Part shown: positions 9,095-16,905 of the stretch, one piece after another | How positions within the stretch are numbered: the first letter of the stretch is position 1 | Layout: every line of letters starts with the position of its first letter | Assembly (NCBI GenBank): GCA_900546395.1 | Contig: URDD01000041.1 | Location: 1-23,858 of the forward strand | Length of the DNA stretch: 23,858 bases | Reading direction: 5' to 3' | From: an uncultured Bacteroidales bacterium | GTDB taxonomy: Bacteria; Bacteroidota; Bacteroidia; Bacteroidales; UBA932 | The notes under the pieces: generated by a model | What the model was told of the DNA's origin: nothing | Database searches by the model: none | What the model saw: only the letters and a program-made list of their open reading frames with translations | Translations under genes and position numbers: made by a program

Positions 9095-9133
9095 CGGCGC
9101 GAAGATAGTGATTTTTTTCGTATTTTCGCGCCG
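9095..9133. promoter_or_regulatory. Divergent nqrA / helicase promoter in an inverted repeat
   Basis: Two 13-bp arms, CGGCGCGAAGATA (9095-9107) and TATTTTCGCGCCG (9121-9133), are inverted copies with one mismatch, separated by 13 bp. Each arm reads as a Bacteroidota -7 box (TAnnTTTG with one change): TATCTTCG on the minus strand towards nqrA and TATTTTCG on the plus strand towards the helicase. No convincing -33 TTTG is visible on either side. The helicase start ATG is only 8 bp past its -7 box, so that transcript would have almost no leader. Confidence 0.55.
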
Positions 9134-9136
9134 GTT

Positions 9137-11683
9137 ATGGAAAACAATGCGAATACTATTTTAGAGGGACTTGACAGCGAGCAGAGAAAAGCTGTCAGTT
9201 GTGTGGACGGACCGGTGCTTATAGTCGCAGGTGCGGGATCCGGGAAGACAAGGGTGCTTACCAGCAGGATTGCCTATATCCTTGAAAAAGGATGTTCTCC
9301 TGATCAGATTCTGGCGCTTACCTTTACAAAGAAGGCGGCATCTGAGATGAAGGAGAGGATAGCGCTTATGGTAGGGGAGAAAAGAGCCAGAAGGCTTTAT
9401 ATGGGTACATTCCATTCCGTATTCATAAAATTTCTCAGGGAATTTGCAGAGAGTCTGGGATATCCGTCAGGCTTTACTATCTATGATACAAGTGATTCGG
9501 TCAGTGCGATAAAAAGTTGTCTTAAGGAACTGCAGCTGGACGAGAAGATTTATAAGCCTAAGGATGTTCTGTCCAGAATATCTATGGCCAAGAATAACCT
9601 TGTCACAGCCGAATCATACAAACGGAATACTGCCGCTATCCAGAACGATGCTGCGGCAAGAAAACCTAAAATTTCGGAAATCTATACACTGTATGCAAAC
9701 AAATGCAAGCAGGCAGGTGTGATGGATTTTGATGACATACTCCTGAATATGAATATATTGTTCAGGGATAATCCTGCTGCACTTGAGTCTGTTGCCGGCC
9801 GTTTCCAGTATATTATGGTGGATGAGTATCAGGATACAAACTACGCGCAGTATCTGGTACTAAAAAAACTGGCATCGTTTCATAAGAATATCTGTGTTGT
9901 AGGAGATGATTCCCAGTCCATATATGCTTTCAGAGGAGCCAAGATAGAGAATATACTGAATTTTCAGAAGGATTATCCTGAGAACAGGACATTCCGTCTG
10001 GAGCAGAATTACAGATCCACGCAGGTCATAGTAGATGCGGCCAATTCTGTCATAGCAAAAAACAGTGCAAGAATTCCGAAAAAATGTTTTTCCAAAGGTG
10101 AGGAAGGTGAAAAGATACATCTTATAAATGCCTATACCGAGCAGGAGGAGGCTATTCTGATAGCGTCTTCCATTACATCCAGGATAAGGACGGATTCTGC
10201 ACAATATCAGGATTTTGCCATATTATATAGGACCAACTCGCAGTCGCGTGCCCTGGAGGAGGCTCTGAGGAAGAGAAACCTGCCTTATGTGATTTACTCC
10301 GGAAACTCATTCTTTGAGAGGGCGGAGGTCAAGGATATGATGGCTTACATCAAACTGACTGTGAACCTTAACGACGACGAGTCTTTCAAGAGAGTGGTAA
10401 ACAAGCCGGCCAGGGGAATCGGGGATACTTCTCTTGCCGCCCTTACTGCGGCAGCCCTTGACAACGGAAAGTCGCTTATGGCGGCAGCTTATCTGGACTG
10501 CCTTGATACATACGGGCTTAAGAATGCTGCAATATTGAAAATAAGGGCATTCTGCGATATGATACGAGGCTTCAATATCAAATCAGCTACTGAAGATGCA
10601 GGAAAACTGGCTACATCGCTGTCGCTTGATTCCGGTCTATACATGTCTTTCAAAAGTGACAACAGCATAGAAAGCCAGTCCAGGGCTTCCAATGTGGAGG
10701 AGCTTCTGAACGGCATCAAGTCATTTGTAGAGGAAAGACAGAGCCAGTATTTCGAGCAGATGCAGGCAGACGGTACTTTGGACGAGGGCGCGGAACTATC
10801 CGCAAGTGACCTTCCTGTAGTGACTTTGGGAGAGTATCTTGAAGACATATCCCTTCTAAGTGCAGTAGATATGGAGGATGATGAAGAGACTTCCAACAAA
10901 ATTACTTTGATGACAGTTCACTCTTCAAAAGGACTGGAGTTCCCTTATGTATATGTGGCCGGTATGGAGGAAAATCTCTTCCCGTCAGGTGGCTCGATGG
11001 CATCAGAACACGATATTGAAGAAGAACGACGCCTGTTTTATGTAGCAGTGACAAGGGCGAAGAAATCTGTTGAACTGTCATTTGCCAACACCAGGATGCG
11101 TAACGGAAAGCACGAGTCCAATGCTCCGAGCCGTTTTATAAGAGAGATTGACAGCCAGTATATTGCCAATCCTCTGCCAGGTTATGGCGGAGACTCTGAT
11201 GCTGAGTCTGACGGATTTGCGGAAGGAGGTTTCGGCAGAGCTTCGCAATGGTCCGCAAGAAGAAATTCACAGGAATCTGGTTCCCGTTATGGAAACGGTC
11301 GTCCGGGATATGCTTACGGCCGTTCCGGAGCATCCAGATCTGAGATATCAGGACGCAGCTTTACAGGGCAGCGCACAGGGACTGTTCAGTCTCCGGCTTC
11401 CGTGCAGTCATCCATTGGGCAGTCTGGAGGGGCACAGCGGATTATAACTCCGTTCCGCAAACCGTCTGCGGCTATCCCACCGCGTGTGGCCGATACGGAT
11501 TTCGAGCCTACGCCTGTTATGCAGCTGCGGGCAGGACAGAGAGTAGAGCATAACCGTTTTGGACTGGGATATATAAAGGAGATTACAGGTGGTCCGGCAG
11601 ATTTGAAGGCAAAGATTGCTTTTGATGATTACGGTGAGAAAATCCTGCTTCTTAAATATGCAAAAATAAGAGTAGTCCAGTAG
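9137..11683 (+). CDS. UvrD/PcrA-type superfamily IA DNA helicase
   Basis: This 848-residue 3'-5' helicase would unwind DNA in repair and at stalled replication forks. All SF1A motifs are intact: Q motif LDSEQRKAV (about 12-20), Walker A AGAGSGKT (31-38), motif Ia LTFTKKAASEM, motif II DEYQD (about 229-233), motif III VVGDDSQSIYAFRGA, motif IV EQNYRS, motif V TVHSSKGLEF, and motif VI FYVAVTRAKK (about 634-643). A low-complexity Ser/Gly/Arg/Gln linker (about 690-775) leads to a C-terminal Tudor-like domain (VEHNRFGLGYIKEI...KILLLKYAKIR) similar to the RNA-polymerase-contacting end of PcrA. UvrD and PcrA cannot be separated safely from motifs alone, so I give no symbol. Confidence 0.93.
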   Translation: MENNANTILEGLDSEQRKAVSCVDGPVLIVAGAGSGKTRVLTSRIAYILEKGCSPDQILALTFTKKAASEMKERIALMVGEKRARRLYMGTFHSVFIKFLREFAESLGYPSGFTIYDTSDSVSAIKSCLKELQLDEKIYKPKDVLSRISMAKNNLVTAESYKRNTAAIQNDAAARKPKISEIYTLYANKCKQAGVMDFDDILLNMNILFRDNPAALESVAGRFQYIMVDEYQDTNYAQYLVLKKLASFHKNICVVGDDSQSIYAFRGAKIENILNFQKDYPENRTFRLEQNYRSTQVIVDAANSVIAKNSARIPKKCFSKGEEGEKIHLINAYTEQEEAILIASSITSRIRTDSAQYQDFAILYRTNSQSRALEEALRKRNLPYVIYSGNSFFERAEVKDMMAYIKLTVNLNDDESFKRVVNKPARGIGDTSLAALTAAALDNGKSLMAAAYLDCLDTYGLKNAAILKIRAFCDMIRGFNIKSATEDAGKLATSLSLDSGLYMSFKSDNSIESQSRASNVEELLNGIKSFVEERQSQYFEQMQADGTLDEGAELSASDLPVVTLGEYLEDISLLSAVDMEDDEETSNKITLMTVHSSKGLEFPYVYVAGMEENLFPSGGSMASEHDIEEERRLFYVAVTRAKKSVELSFANTRMRNGKHESNAPSRFIREIDSQYIANPLPGYGGDSDAESDGFAEGGFGRASQWSARRNSQESGSRYGNGRPGYAYGRSGASRSEISGRSFTGQRTGTVQSPASVQSSIGQSGGAQRIITPFRKPSAAIPPRVADTDFEPTPVMQLRAGQRVEHNRFGLGYIKEITGGPADLKAKIAFDDYGEKILLLKYAKIRVVQ

Positions 11684-11754
11684 CTTTTCAATACAGGAGT
11701 GCCATGACATATGATAAATGTAATAATACTAATTAACTAATAACGGATTATCTG

Positions 11755-12122
11755 ATGGAAAGGATAGATGAGCATGTAAATTATAACTGCATATATGCTG
11801 ACGCGGATGTGGTTAGAAAGCAGTATGCGGAGAATTTGAAGCGCATAGGAAATATATTGACATACAGTATGTTGTGAGCGGGAAAGAGGTGATTGAACTT
11901 GCGGAGCGTAATGATTTGAGAACAGAGACGATGCCATACGACCAGGATAAAGACATTGAGTTTTATTCAAGTGCGGAAAATATTTCCAGGTTACATCTGA
12001 AGACCGGTGATTCAGCGGTTTTTTTCCCTTCTGACGCTCACAAGCCATGTCTTTCAGACGGAGAAAAATCGGATGTCGTAAAAATTGTTGTCAAAATTCC
12101 TTATTTCGAATCAGATAAGTAA
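11755..12122 (+). pseudogene. Frameshifted remnant of a YhcH/YjgK/YiaL (DUF386) family gene
   Basis: From about 11829 to 12122 one frame encodes EFEAHRKYIDIQYVVSGKE and continues to a C-terminus with FFPSDAHKPCLSDG and VVKIVVKIPY. These match the conserved core and metal-site end of the YhcH/YjgK/YiaL cupin family (about 150 residues, linked to sialic acid and other sugar catabolism). A stop (TAG, about 11813) blocks this frame upstream. The plausible ATG at 11755 is in a different frame and ends after 40 codons at 11876. About half the expected N-terminal region is missing, so a frameshift plus a deletion are both needed. A GTG at 11874 could start an 82-residue fragment, but it would begin inside the core fold. 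Confidence 0.65.
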
Positions 12123-12135
12123 AGTGAAAATAATA

Positions 12136-12241
12136 ACCTGTCTCAGAAGCTGTTTAAAAATTTATGGTGATAAAAATTTAAAGAGCTTTAAATAAAAAAG
12201 AAAAAATAATAAAAAACAGAAAAACCTGCTCAGAGACAGGT
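12136..12241. repeat. 106-bp AT-rich segment with 9-bp terminal inverted repeats
   Basis: ACCTGTCTC (12136-12144) and GAGACAGGT (12233-12241) are perfect inverted repeats. The interior is very A/T-rich and contains a further 8-bp palindrome, ATTTAAAG-AG-CTTTAAAT (12176-12193). The size and ends resemble a miniature inverted-repeat element or the residue of an insertion sequence. I see no convincing target-site duplication and no coding capacity. It sits directly after the broken YhcH-family gene. Confidence 0.4.
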
Positions 12242-12262
12242 ACAACCGTTTATTTAAAGCAA

Positions 12263-12270
12263 TATTTTTG
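12263..12270 (+). promoter_or_regulatory. Candidate -7 promoter box for the lipoprotein gene
   Basis: TATTTTTG is an exact match to the Bacteroidota -7 consensus TAnnTTTG and lies 18 bp before the ATG at 12288. A matching -33 TTTG about 19 bp upstream is not visible, so the call is tentative. Confidence 0.4.
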
Positions 12271-12287
12271 CCGAAAAATACAACGGT

Positions 12288-13418
12288 ATGAAAAGTTTCT
12301 GTTTATCATTAAATCTGGGAGAGGGAAGAGTGGCGAGAAAACTTTTTCCTTCCGTACTTTCCATTTTTTTAATTTCCTTTTTTTCCTGTGACAGGGCCGC
12401 TGATCAGAACGATGTATCCGGTTATGGGCAGTTGAGGCTGCGTTTTCCTGACGAGGCATATAAGGCAGCACAGGCTGTCGCAGATTTGCCGGATACAAAT
12501 GATTTTATCCTGAATATCAGGAATTCAAAAGGTGAATTTGTTTATTCCGGAACTTATGGTGCTTCCAGGGAATCTATGGACTTGTCACCTGGAAGTTATA
12601 CGATAAGTCTGAAGTCGTGTGAGTTTGACAGACCTGCATTTTCAAAACCGCAGTTCGGTGATGAAAAATGTGTGATTGTGCCTCCTGACGGAGCTTTGAA
12701 TGTAAATCTGGAATGCCGTCAGATTAATTCAGGAGTCCGGTTGAGAATATCCCCTGATTTTATTACGGAGTGTCCGGATGATGTCATTTTCGTGTCGTCG
12801 TCAAGAGGCAGACTTATGTACGGTTATCGGGAGAAGAGAATTGCTTACTTTCAGCCAGGAACTATATCGGTAATACAAAGCTCCGGTTCCTCAGAGAAGG
12901 TGCTGTTGACGCGGAATCTTGAAGAGCAGGAAATATTGACAGTAGATATAAAAGTGGCTTCAGGAGGAGGACAGGATTCAAAAGAAGCAATAACAGTAAG
13001 CCTTGACACAACAAGAGTTTGGACTGAAGACAATTGCACTATAGGAGCTTCTGGTGATGAAGGAAAAGGCGGAGATCCGGAAAATGCATTTTCTGTTGCT
13101 CAGGCCAAGGCAAACACAGGTGAAAAGGATGTCTGGGTATGCGGGTATATAGTAGGAGGGGACTTGTCTAAATCTTCAGCTTCGTTTGAACCTCCGTTTA
13201 ATTCAAGTACAAACCTGGCTATAGCTTCAAGGTCATCTGTTTCATCCAGAGAATCCTGTCTTTCAGTGTCGCTCCCGGCAGGAAAAATCAGGGATGCTCT
13301 TAATCTGCATGACCATCCGGAAAATTTAGGACATAGGGTTTATCTCTATGGAGATATAGTCGAGTCTTACTTTGGTATTGCCGGAGTGAAAAACGTTTCG
13401 GATTTTACATTGAAATAA
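12288..13418 (+). CDS. DUF4493/DUF6359-like surface lipoprotein
   Basis: The N-terminus has a hydrophobic stretch ending in FFSC with Cys34 as the probable lipidation site. Residues about 45-225 resemble the DUF4493 type: a GQLRLRF opening strand, FILNIRNSKGEFVYSG, a SPGSYTISLKS turn, and a following CxxxNSGVRL strand. Residues 264-376 resemble DUF6359: FSVAQAKANTGEKDVWVCGY, STNLAIAS, LSVSLPAGKIRDALNL and VYLYGDIVESYFGIAGVKNV. Both are common in Bacteroidota surface proteins of unknown job. A GTG at 12330, preceded by a purine-rich GAGAGGGAAGA, would give a shorter and more typical lipoprotein signal peptide, so the start is uncertain. The 3' end overlaps nhaD tail-to-tail by 14 bp. Confidence 0.8.
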   Translation: MKSFCLSLNLGEGRVARKLFPSVLSIFLISFFSCDRAADQNDVSGYGQLRLRFPDEAYKAAQAVADLPDTNDFILNIRNSKGEFVYSGTYGASRESMDLSPGSYTISLKSCEFDRPAFSKPQFGDEKCVIVPPDGALNVNLECRQINSGVRLRISPDFITECPDDVIFVSSSRGRLMYGYREKRIAYFQPGTISVIQSSGSSEKVLLTRNLEEQEILTVDIKVASGGGQDSKEAITVSLDTTRVWTEDNCTIGASGDEGKGGDPENAFSVAQAKANTGEKDVWVCGYIVGGDLSKSSASFEPPFNSSTNLAIASRSSVSSRESCLSVSLPAGKIRDALNLHDHPENLGHRVYLYGDIVESYFGIAGVKNVSDFTLK

Positions 13419-14727
13419 GCCAATAGGCAGCAATACCTCCCAAATATCCGGCGATAGCTGCAGGTGTGATGTTTTTCAGATACCATCCGAATGAAATCTT
13501 TTGCAGTCCCATTACGACTACACCTGCAGCTGATCCTATGATAAGAATGCTGCCACCTATACCTGCACAGTAGGCGAGAAGTTCCCAGAAAGTTCCGTCA
13601 ACTCCATATGTAAGGACCTCGGATGTGACTTCAGCTGTAGCCGGGACTATGTCGTACATTCCCATACAACTTGCAACTAAAGGTACATTGTCAACAATGG
13701 ATGACAGGAATCCTATTATAGTCGTGACAATATATGGGTTTCCGTTAAACGTCCTGTCGAGTATTTCTCCTGTCTGCCCCAAAATACCTGTCTGTGTAAG
13801 AGCTGATACTGATGTTAGGATACCGAGAAAGAAAAGAATTGTAGATAAGTCTATTTTGTGCAGAAGCCTTGTGACATCCGGAAACCTGACTTCTTCTATT
13901 TTCTTAAAGCGTTTCTGGTGAAATATCATTTCTGTAACTACCCAAAGTATGCCCAGAACAAGCATTATTCCCATAAATGGGGGAAGGTCTGTCAGTAGTC
14001 TGAATACAGGGACAAGAAGAAGACCTCCGACTCCTATCATAAGAACAATAATTCGGTCCCTTCTGCTGATAGAAACAAAGGTACTTTCTGTGTCTTGTAT
14101 TTCGTTTGCCGGTATGAGATCTCCTTTCAGTCTCAGGCTAATCAGCAGAGTCGGGATTACTATGGACATTATGGATGGAAGGAACAGGCTTTTCAGTATT
14201 CCTACAGTGGATATATTACCTTTTACCCAGAGCATGATTGTCGTTACGTCTCCAATTGGGGAGAATGCGCCTCCGCTATTGGCGGCAAGTATGACAGTGG
14301 CTGAATACAGGAGTTTGTCTGTCTTTCCTGAAACTATCTTGTTCAGTACCATTGTCATGACAATGGCGGTTGTAAGGTTGTCAAGTACGGCTGATAGAAA
14401 AAATGTGAGGAAAGCGAGTTTCCATAGAAGGGATTTCTTGCTTTTGGCCTTCAGTTTTTCTTTAACGAAGTTGAATCCTCCGTTTGTATCCACGACTTCG
14501 ACTATGGCCATTGCTCCCATAAGGAAAAACAAAATCTCGCAAGTTTCTCCGAGGCTTTTAGTAAAGGCTTCAGTACTTTCCGGTGAGACGCCGAATCCTA
14601 TGTTATAGAGAACCCAGCACATCACTCCCATCAGCAGAGCTATAGCTGCTTTGCTGATTTTTGTATAGCTTTCAATGGCTATGAGAATATATCCTATTAT
14701 GAAAACGGAAATTATCGCACTTGTCAT
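13405..14727 (-). CDS. nhaD: NhaD-type Na+/H+ antiporter
   Basis: This is a 440-residue inner-membrane antiporter of the ion transporter superfamily with about 12 hydrophobic segments. NhaD features include the SAVLDNLTTAIVMTMVLNKI segment, NSGGAFSPIGDVTTIMLW and SSIVDNVPLVASCMGMYDIV, whose acidic and polar residues line the ion path. It would exchange cytoplasmic Na+ (or Li+) for H+. I chose the ATG at 14727 because the longer in-frame extension (to 14892) is not family sequence and reads like a promoter region. The gene is convergent with the lipoprotein gene and overlaps it by 14 bp. Together with Nqr it gives the cell two ways to move sodium. Confidence 0.92.
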   Translation of the reverse strand: MTSAIISVFIIGYILIAIESYTKISKAAIALLMGVMCWVLYNIGFGVSPESTEAFTKSLGETCEILFFLMGAMAIVEVVDTNGGFNFVKEKLKAKSKKSLLWKLAFLTFFLSAVLDNLTTAIVMTMVLNKIVSGKTDKLLYSATVILAANSGGAFSPIGDVTTIMLWVKGNISTVGILKSLFLPSIMSIVIPTLLISLRLKGDLIPANEIQDTESTFVSISRRDRIIVLMIGVGGLLLVPVFRLLTDLPPFMGIMLVLGILWVVTEMIFHQKRFKKIEEVRFPDVTRLLHKIDLSTILFFLGILTSVSALTQTGILGQTGEILDRTFNGNPYIVTTIIGFLSSIVDNVPLVASCMGMYDIVPATAEVTSEVLTYGVDGTFWELLAYCAGIGGSILIIGSAAGVVVMGLQKISFGWYLKNITPAAIAGYLGGIAAYWLISM

Positions 14728-14852
14728 GTCTTTCTGATTTTTTTCGGCCGCAAAGAAACATAGTTTTGATTTTTTTCGCAACATTTGGAATGTTTTTTTA
14801 TAACTTTTGCCAAAATTTATACGTGTCAGGTAATTTTTGAAAAATGAAAATG

Positions 14853-14883
14853 TTTGGCTTTTGACTGGAATTATATAAATTTG
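14853..14883 (+). promoter_or_regulatory. Consensus Bacteroidota promoter for the barrel-protein gene
   Basis: TTTG (14853-14856), exactly 19 bp of spacer, then TAAATTTG (14876-14883) is a perfect fit to the TTTG-N19-TAnnTTTG promoter used by the primary sigma factor of this phylum. Transcription should start near 14890, leaving a leader of about 70 nt before the ATG at 14961. Confidence 0.7.
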
Positions 14884-14960
14884 GCAAGTCATGCGCAGTC
14901 GTTTTCTGCATATGACAGTGTTTTTTTAGTAGGAAAATGTTGAATTTAATTTTTTCGTTT

Positions 14961-15698
14961 ATGAAAATTATCAGGATTTTTACAGTACTTGCTGTATTGG
15001 CTGCTGGAATGTTCAAGCTTTCGGCACAGCCAGGCATAGAAGTGGGTTATCTGAATTCCCGTTACAGTACAGATATCAGTGGAAAGTCAAAGTCAGGTGC
15101 TCCCCTGAACGGATTTTATGTGGGAGTCAGCGATGAAGTCAAATTGCTGGCCGGACTGGGAGTACATATCGGTTTGAATTATTCCTTTGCCACCGATGCT
15201 ACTCCAGAAGCTCTTTTTCAGGATATGAAAGACTTCAAGATCAATAGTACAGGTGCGGAAAAAGACCAGTATCTTAATCTGCCCATAAGATTGCGCTATG
15301 CGTTCAATGTCATACCTAAAGTGCTGAAAATACAGGTTTATGCAGGTCCTGTGTTTTCTGTAGGACTCAGTCATACTTATACCTTTGATATGAAGACTGA
15401 AGTGGCCGGTATAACATTTGACGGAAAACTTAAATACAACTATTATACAGGAAAGTTCAAGTCAGATGCCATAAAGGATGAAGATCTGGCGAAACTTAAT
15501 GACAAGATACCTGGAAGTGGAGTATATAAGAGGTTTGATATTGGTCTTGGAGGTGGTGTGGGAGTTGAACTTTTCAATTTCCTTGAGTTCAAGGCGGGAT
15601 ATGACTGGGGTATGATGAACAGGTACAAGGGTGATTTGGCAGCCAATGCCGACTGTAGAAGGAACACCTTTAACTTTACGTTGGGATTCAGGTTCTAA
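14961..15698 (+). CDS. Outer-membrane beta-barrel protein (PorT-like family)
   Basis: This 245-residue protein has an N-terminal signal peptide (KIIRIFTVLAVLAAGMFKLSAQ). It continues with alternating beta-strands, such as GIEVGYLNSRY, GLGVHIGLNYSF, YLNLPIRLRYAF and IGLGGGVGVELF, and ends with a terminal aromatic strand FTLGFRF. These fit the 'outer membrane protein beta-barrel' family common in Bacteroidota, whose members are mostly of unknown role. I chose the ATG at 14961 rather than the one at 14937 because it gives a standard signal peptide. The aminotransferase gene begins 13 bp after its stop, so the two are probably co-transcribed from the promoter at 14853-14883. Confidence 0.85.
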   Translation: MKIIRIFTVLAVLAAGMFKLSAQPGIEVGYLNSRYSTDISGKSKSGAPLNGFYVGVSDEVKLLAGLGVHIGLNYSFATDATPEALFQDMKDFKINSTGAEKDQYLNLPIRLRYAFNVIPKVLKIQVYAGPVFSVGLSHTYTFDMKTEVAGITFDGKLKYNYYTGKFKSDAIKDEDLAKLNDKIPGSGVYKRFDIGLGGGVGVELFNFLEFKAGYDWGMMNRYKGDLAANADCRRNTFNFTLGFRF

Positions 15699-15711
15699 AA
15701 TATCACGATTT

Positions 15712-16905
15712 ATGCTGGAAGTCTCTCGGAGGATAGCGGATGTAGAGCATTCGCCTATCCGTAAACTGGTCCCTTATGCAGATGAGGCAAAGCGCAGGGG
15801 TGTCAAAGTCTATCATCTTAATATCGGACAGCCTGATATAAAGACACCGGAAGTGGCGTTGGATGCATTGAGGAAGATAGATCTGGATGTTCTTGCATAT
15901 AGCCCTTCACAAGGCTTCATGTCTCTTAGAAAAAAGATATGCGAATATTATAAAAGATACGGCCTTGATTATGCACCTGAAAATGTGACAGTGACGACGG
16001 GTGGTTCGGAAGCTGTTTTCTTTACTTTTCTGACATGTCTGGATCCGGGAGACGAGATCATAACCACAGAGCCTACTTATGCAAACTATATTGCTTTTGC
16101 AAAGGCGGCAGGAGTGACGATCAGGACAGTACCGGCACGGATAGAGGATAACTTCGCTCTTCCTCCTGCCGGGGCTTTTGAAGCTATGGTAACGCCTGCT
16201 ACAAAGGCCATACTGATCTGTAATCCGAACAATCCGTCAGGCTGCATTTACTCCGAGAAGGAAATCAGGACTTTGGCAGATATAGTGAAAAAGCATAATC
16301 TTTTTTTGTTTTCTGATGAGGTCTATAGGGAGTTTGTTTATGGGAATACAAAGTTTTTTTCTGCCGGACATTTCGGTGATGTGGCTGGAAATGTGGTGAT
16401 ATTGGATTCATTTTCAAAACGTTATTCAGAGTGCGGGATCAGAATAGGAGCTGTGGTTACCAAGAATGAGCAAGTCGTCGATGGCATATTGAAGCTCTGT
16501 CAGGCCAGACTCAGCCCTCCTCTTCTCGGTCAGATTGTCGCAGAGGCGTCATGTTCTGCAGGAGACGAATATCTCGGCCCTATAATATCTGAATATACTC
16601 ATCGCAGGAATGTACTTCTGGAAGGTTTGAAAAAAATTCCAGGCGTATTGGCTGCAGAACCGTCAGGTGCATTTTATACTATAGCCAGACTTCCTGTTGC
16701 AGATGCAGAGGAGTTCTGCAGATGGTGTCTGTCGGATTTTGAATATGAAGGAGAGACAGTTATGATGGCTCCTGCTTCAGGGTTTTATGTCACTCCGGGC
16801 TTGGGCAGGTCAGAAGTGAGGCTTGCCTATGTTCTGGAGTCCCATTCTCTGGAGCGTGCAATGTTCCTGCTTGGAAAAGCCCTTGAGAAATATTCTAGTA
16901 TTTGA
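15712..16905 (+). CDS. PLP-dependent class I/II aminotransferase
   Basis: This 397-residue protein has the aspartate aminotransferase fold type I. Visible motifs are GGSEAVFF (phosphate cup, about 97-104), NPNNPSG (171-177), SDEVYREF (201-208, with the Asp that holds the pyridine nitrogen), SFSKRYSECGIRIG with the PLP-binding Lys236, and a C-terminal GRSEVRLAY carrying the substrate carboxylate-binding Arg. It transfers an amino group between an amino acid and a 2-oxo acid; the exact substrate cannot be read from these motifs. The start at 15712 fits the family N-terminus. It follows the barrel-protein gene by 13 bp and its stop overlaps the end of the convergent lacI-type gene by 11 bp. Confidence 0.9.
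   Translation: MLEVSRRIADVEHSPIRKLVPYADEAKRRGVKVYHLNIGQPDIKTPEVALDALRKIDLDVLAYSPSQGFMSLRKKICEYYKRYGLDYAPENVTVTTGGSEAVFFTFLTCLDPGDEIITTEPTYANYIAFAKAAGVTIRTVPARIEDNFALPPAGAFEAMVTPATKAILICNPNNPSGCIYSEKEIRTLADIVKKHNLFLFSDEVYREFVYGNTKFFSAGHFGDVAGNVVILDSFSKRYSECGIRIGAVVTKNEQVVDGILKLCQARLSPPLLGQIVAEASCSAGDEYLGPIISEYTHRRNVLLEGLKKIPGVLAAEPSGAFYTIARLPVADAEEFCRWCLSDFEYEGETVMMAPASGFYVTPGLGRSEVRLAYVLESHSLERAMFLLGKALEKYSSI

Noticed and set aside
9859..10205. Open frame on the minus strand inside the helicase gene
   Set aside because: It lies wholly within an intact helicase with all motifs and its translation is Cys/Tyr-rich without any family signal.
13949..14608. 219-codon open frame on + opposite nhaD
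   Set aside because: It mirrors a highly hydrophobic membrane gene on the other strand; its sequence has no recognisable domain or start region.
14728..14892. N-terminal extension of NhaD by 55 residues
   Set aside because: The extension is Lys/Phe-rich, unlike the family, and the ATG at 14727 gives the standard first helix.
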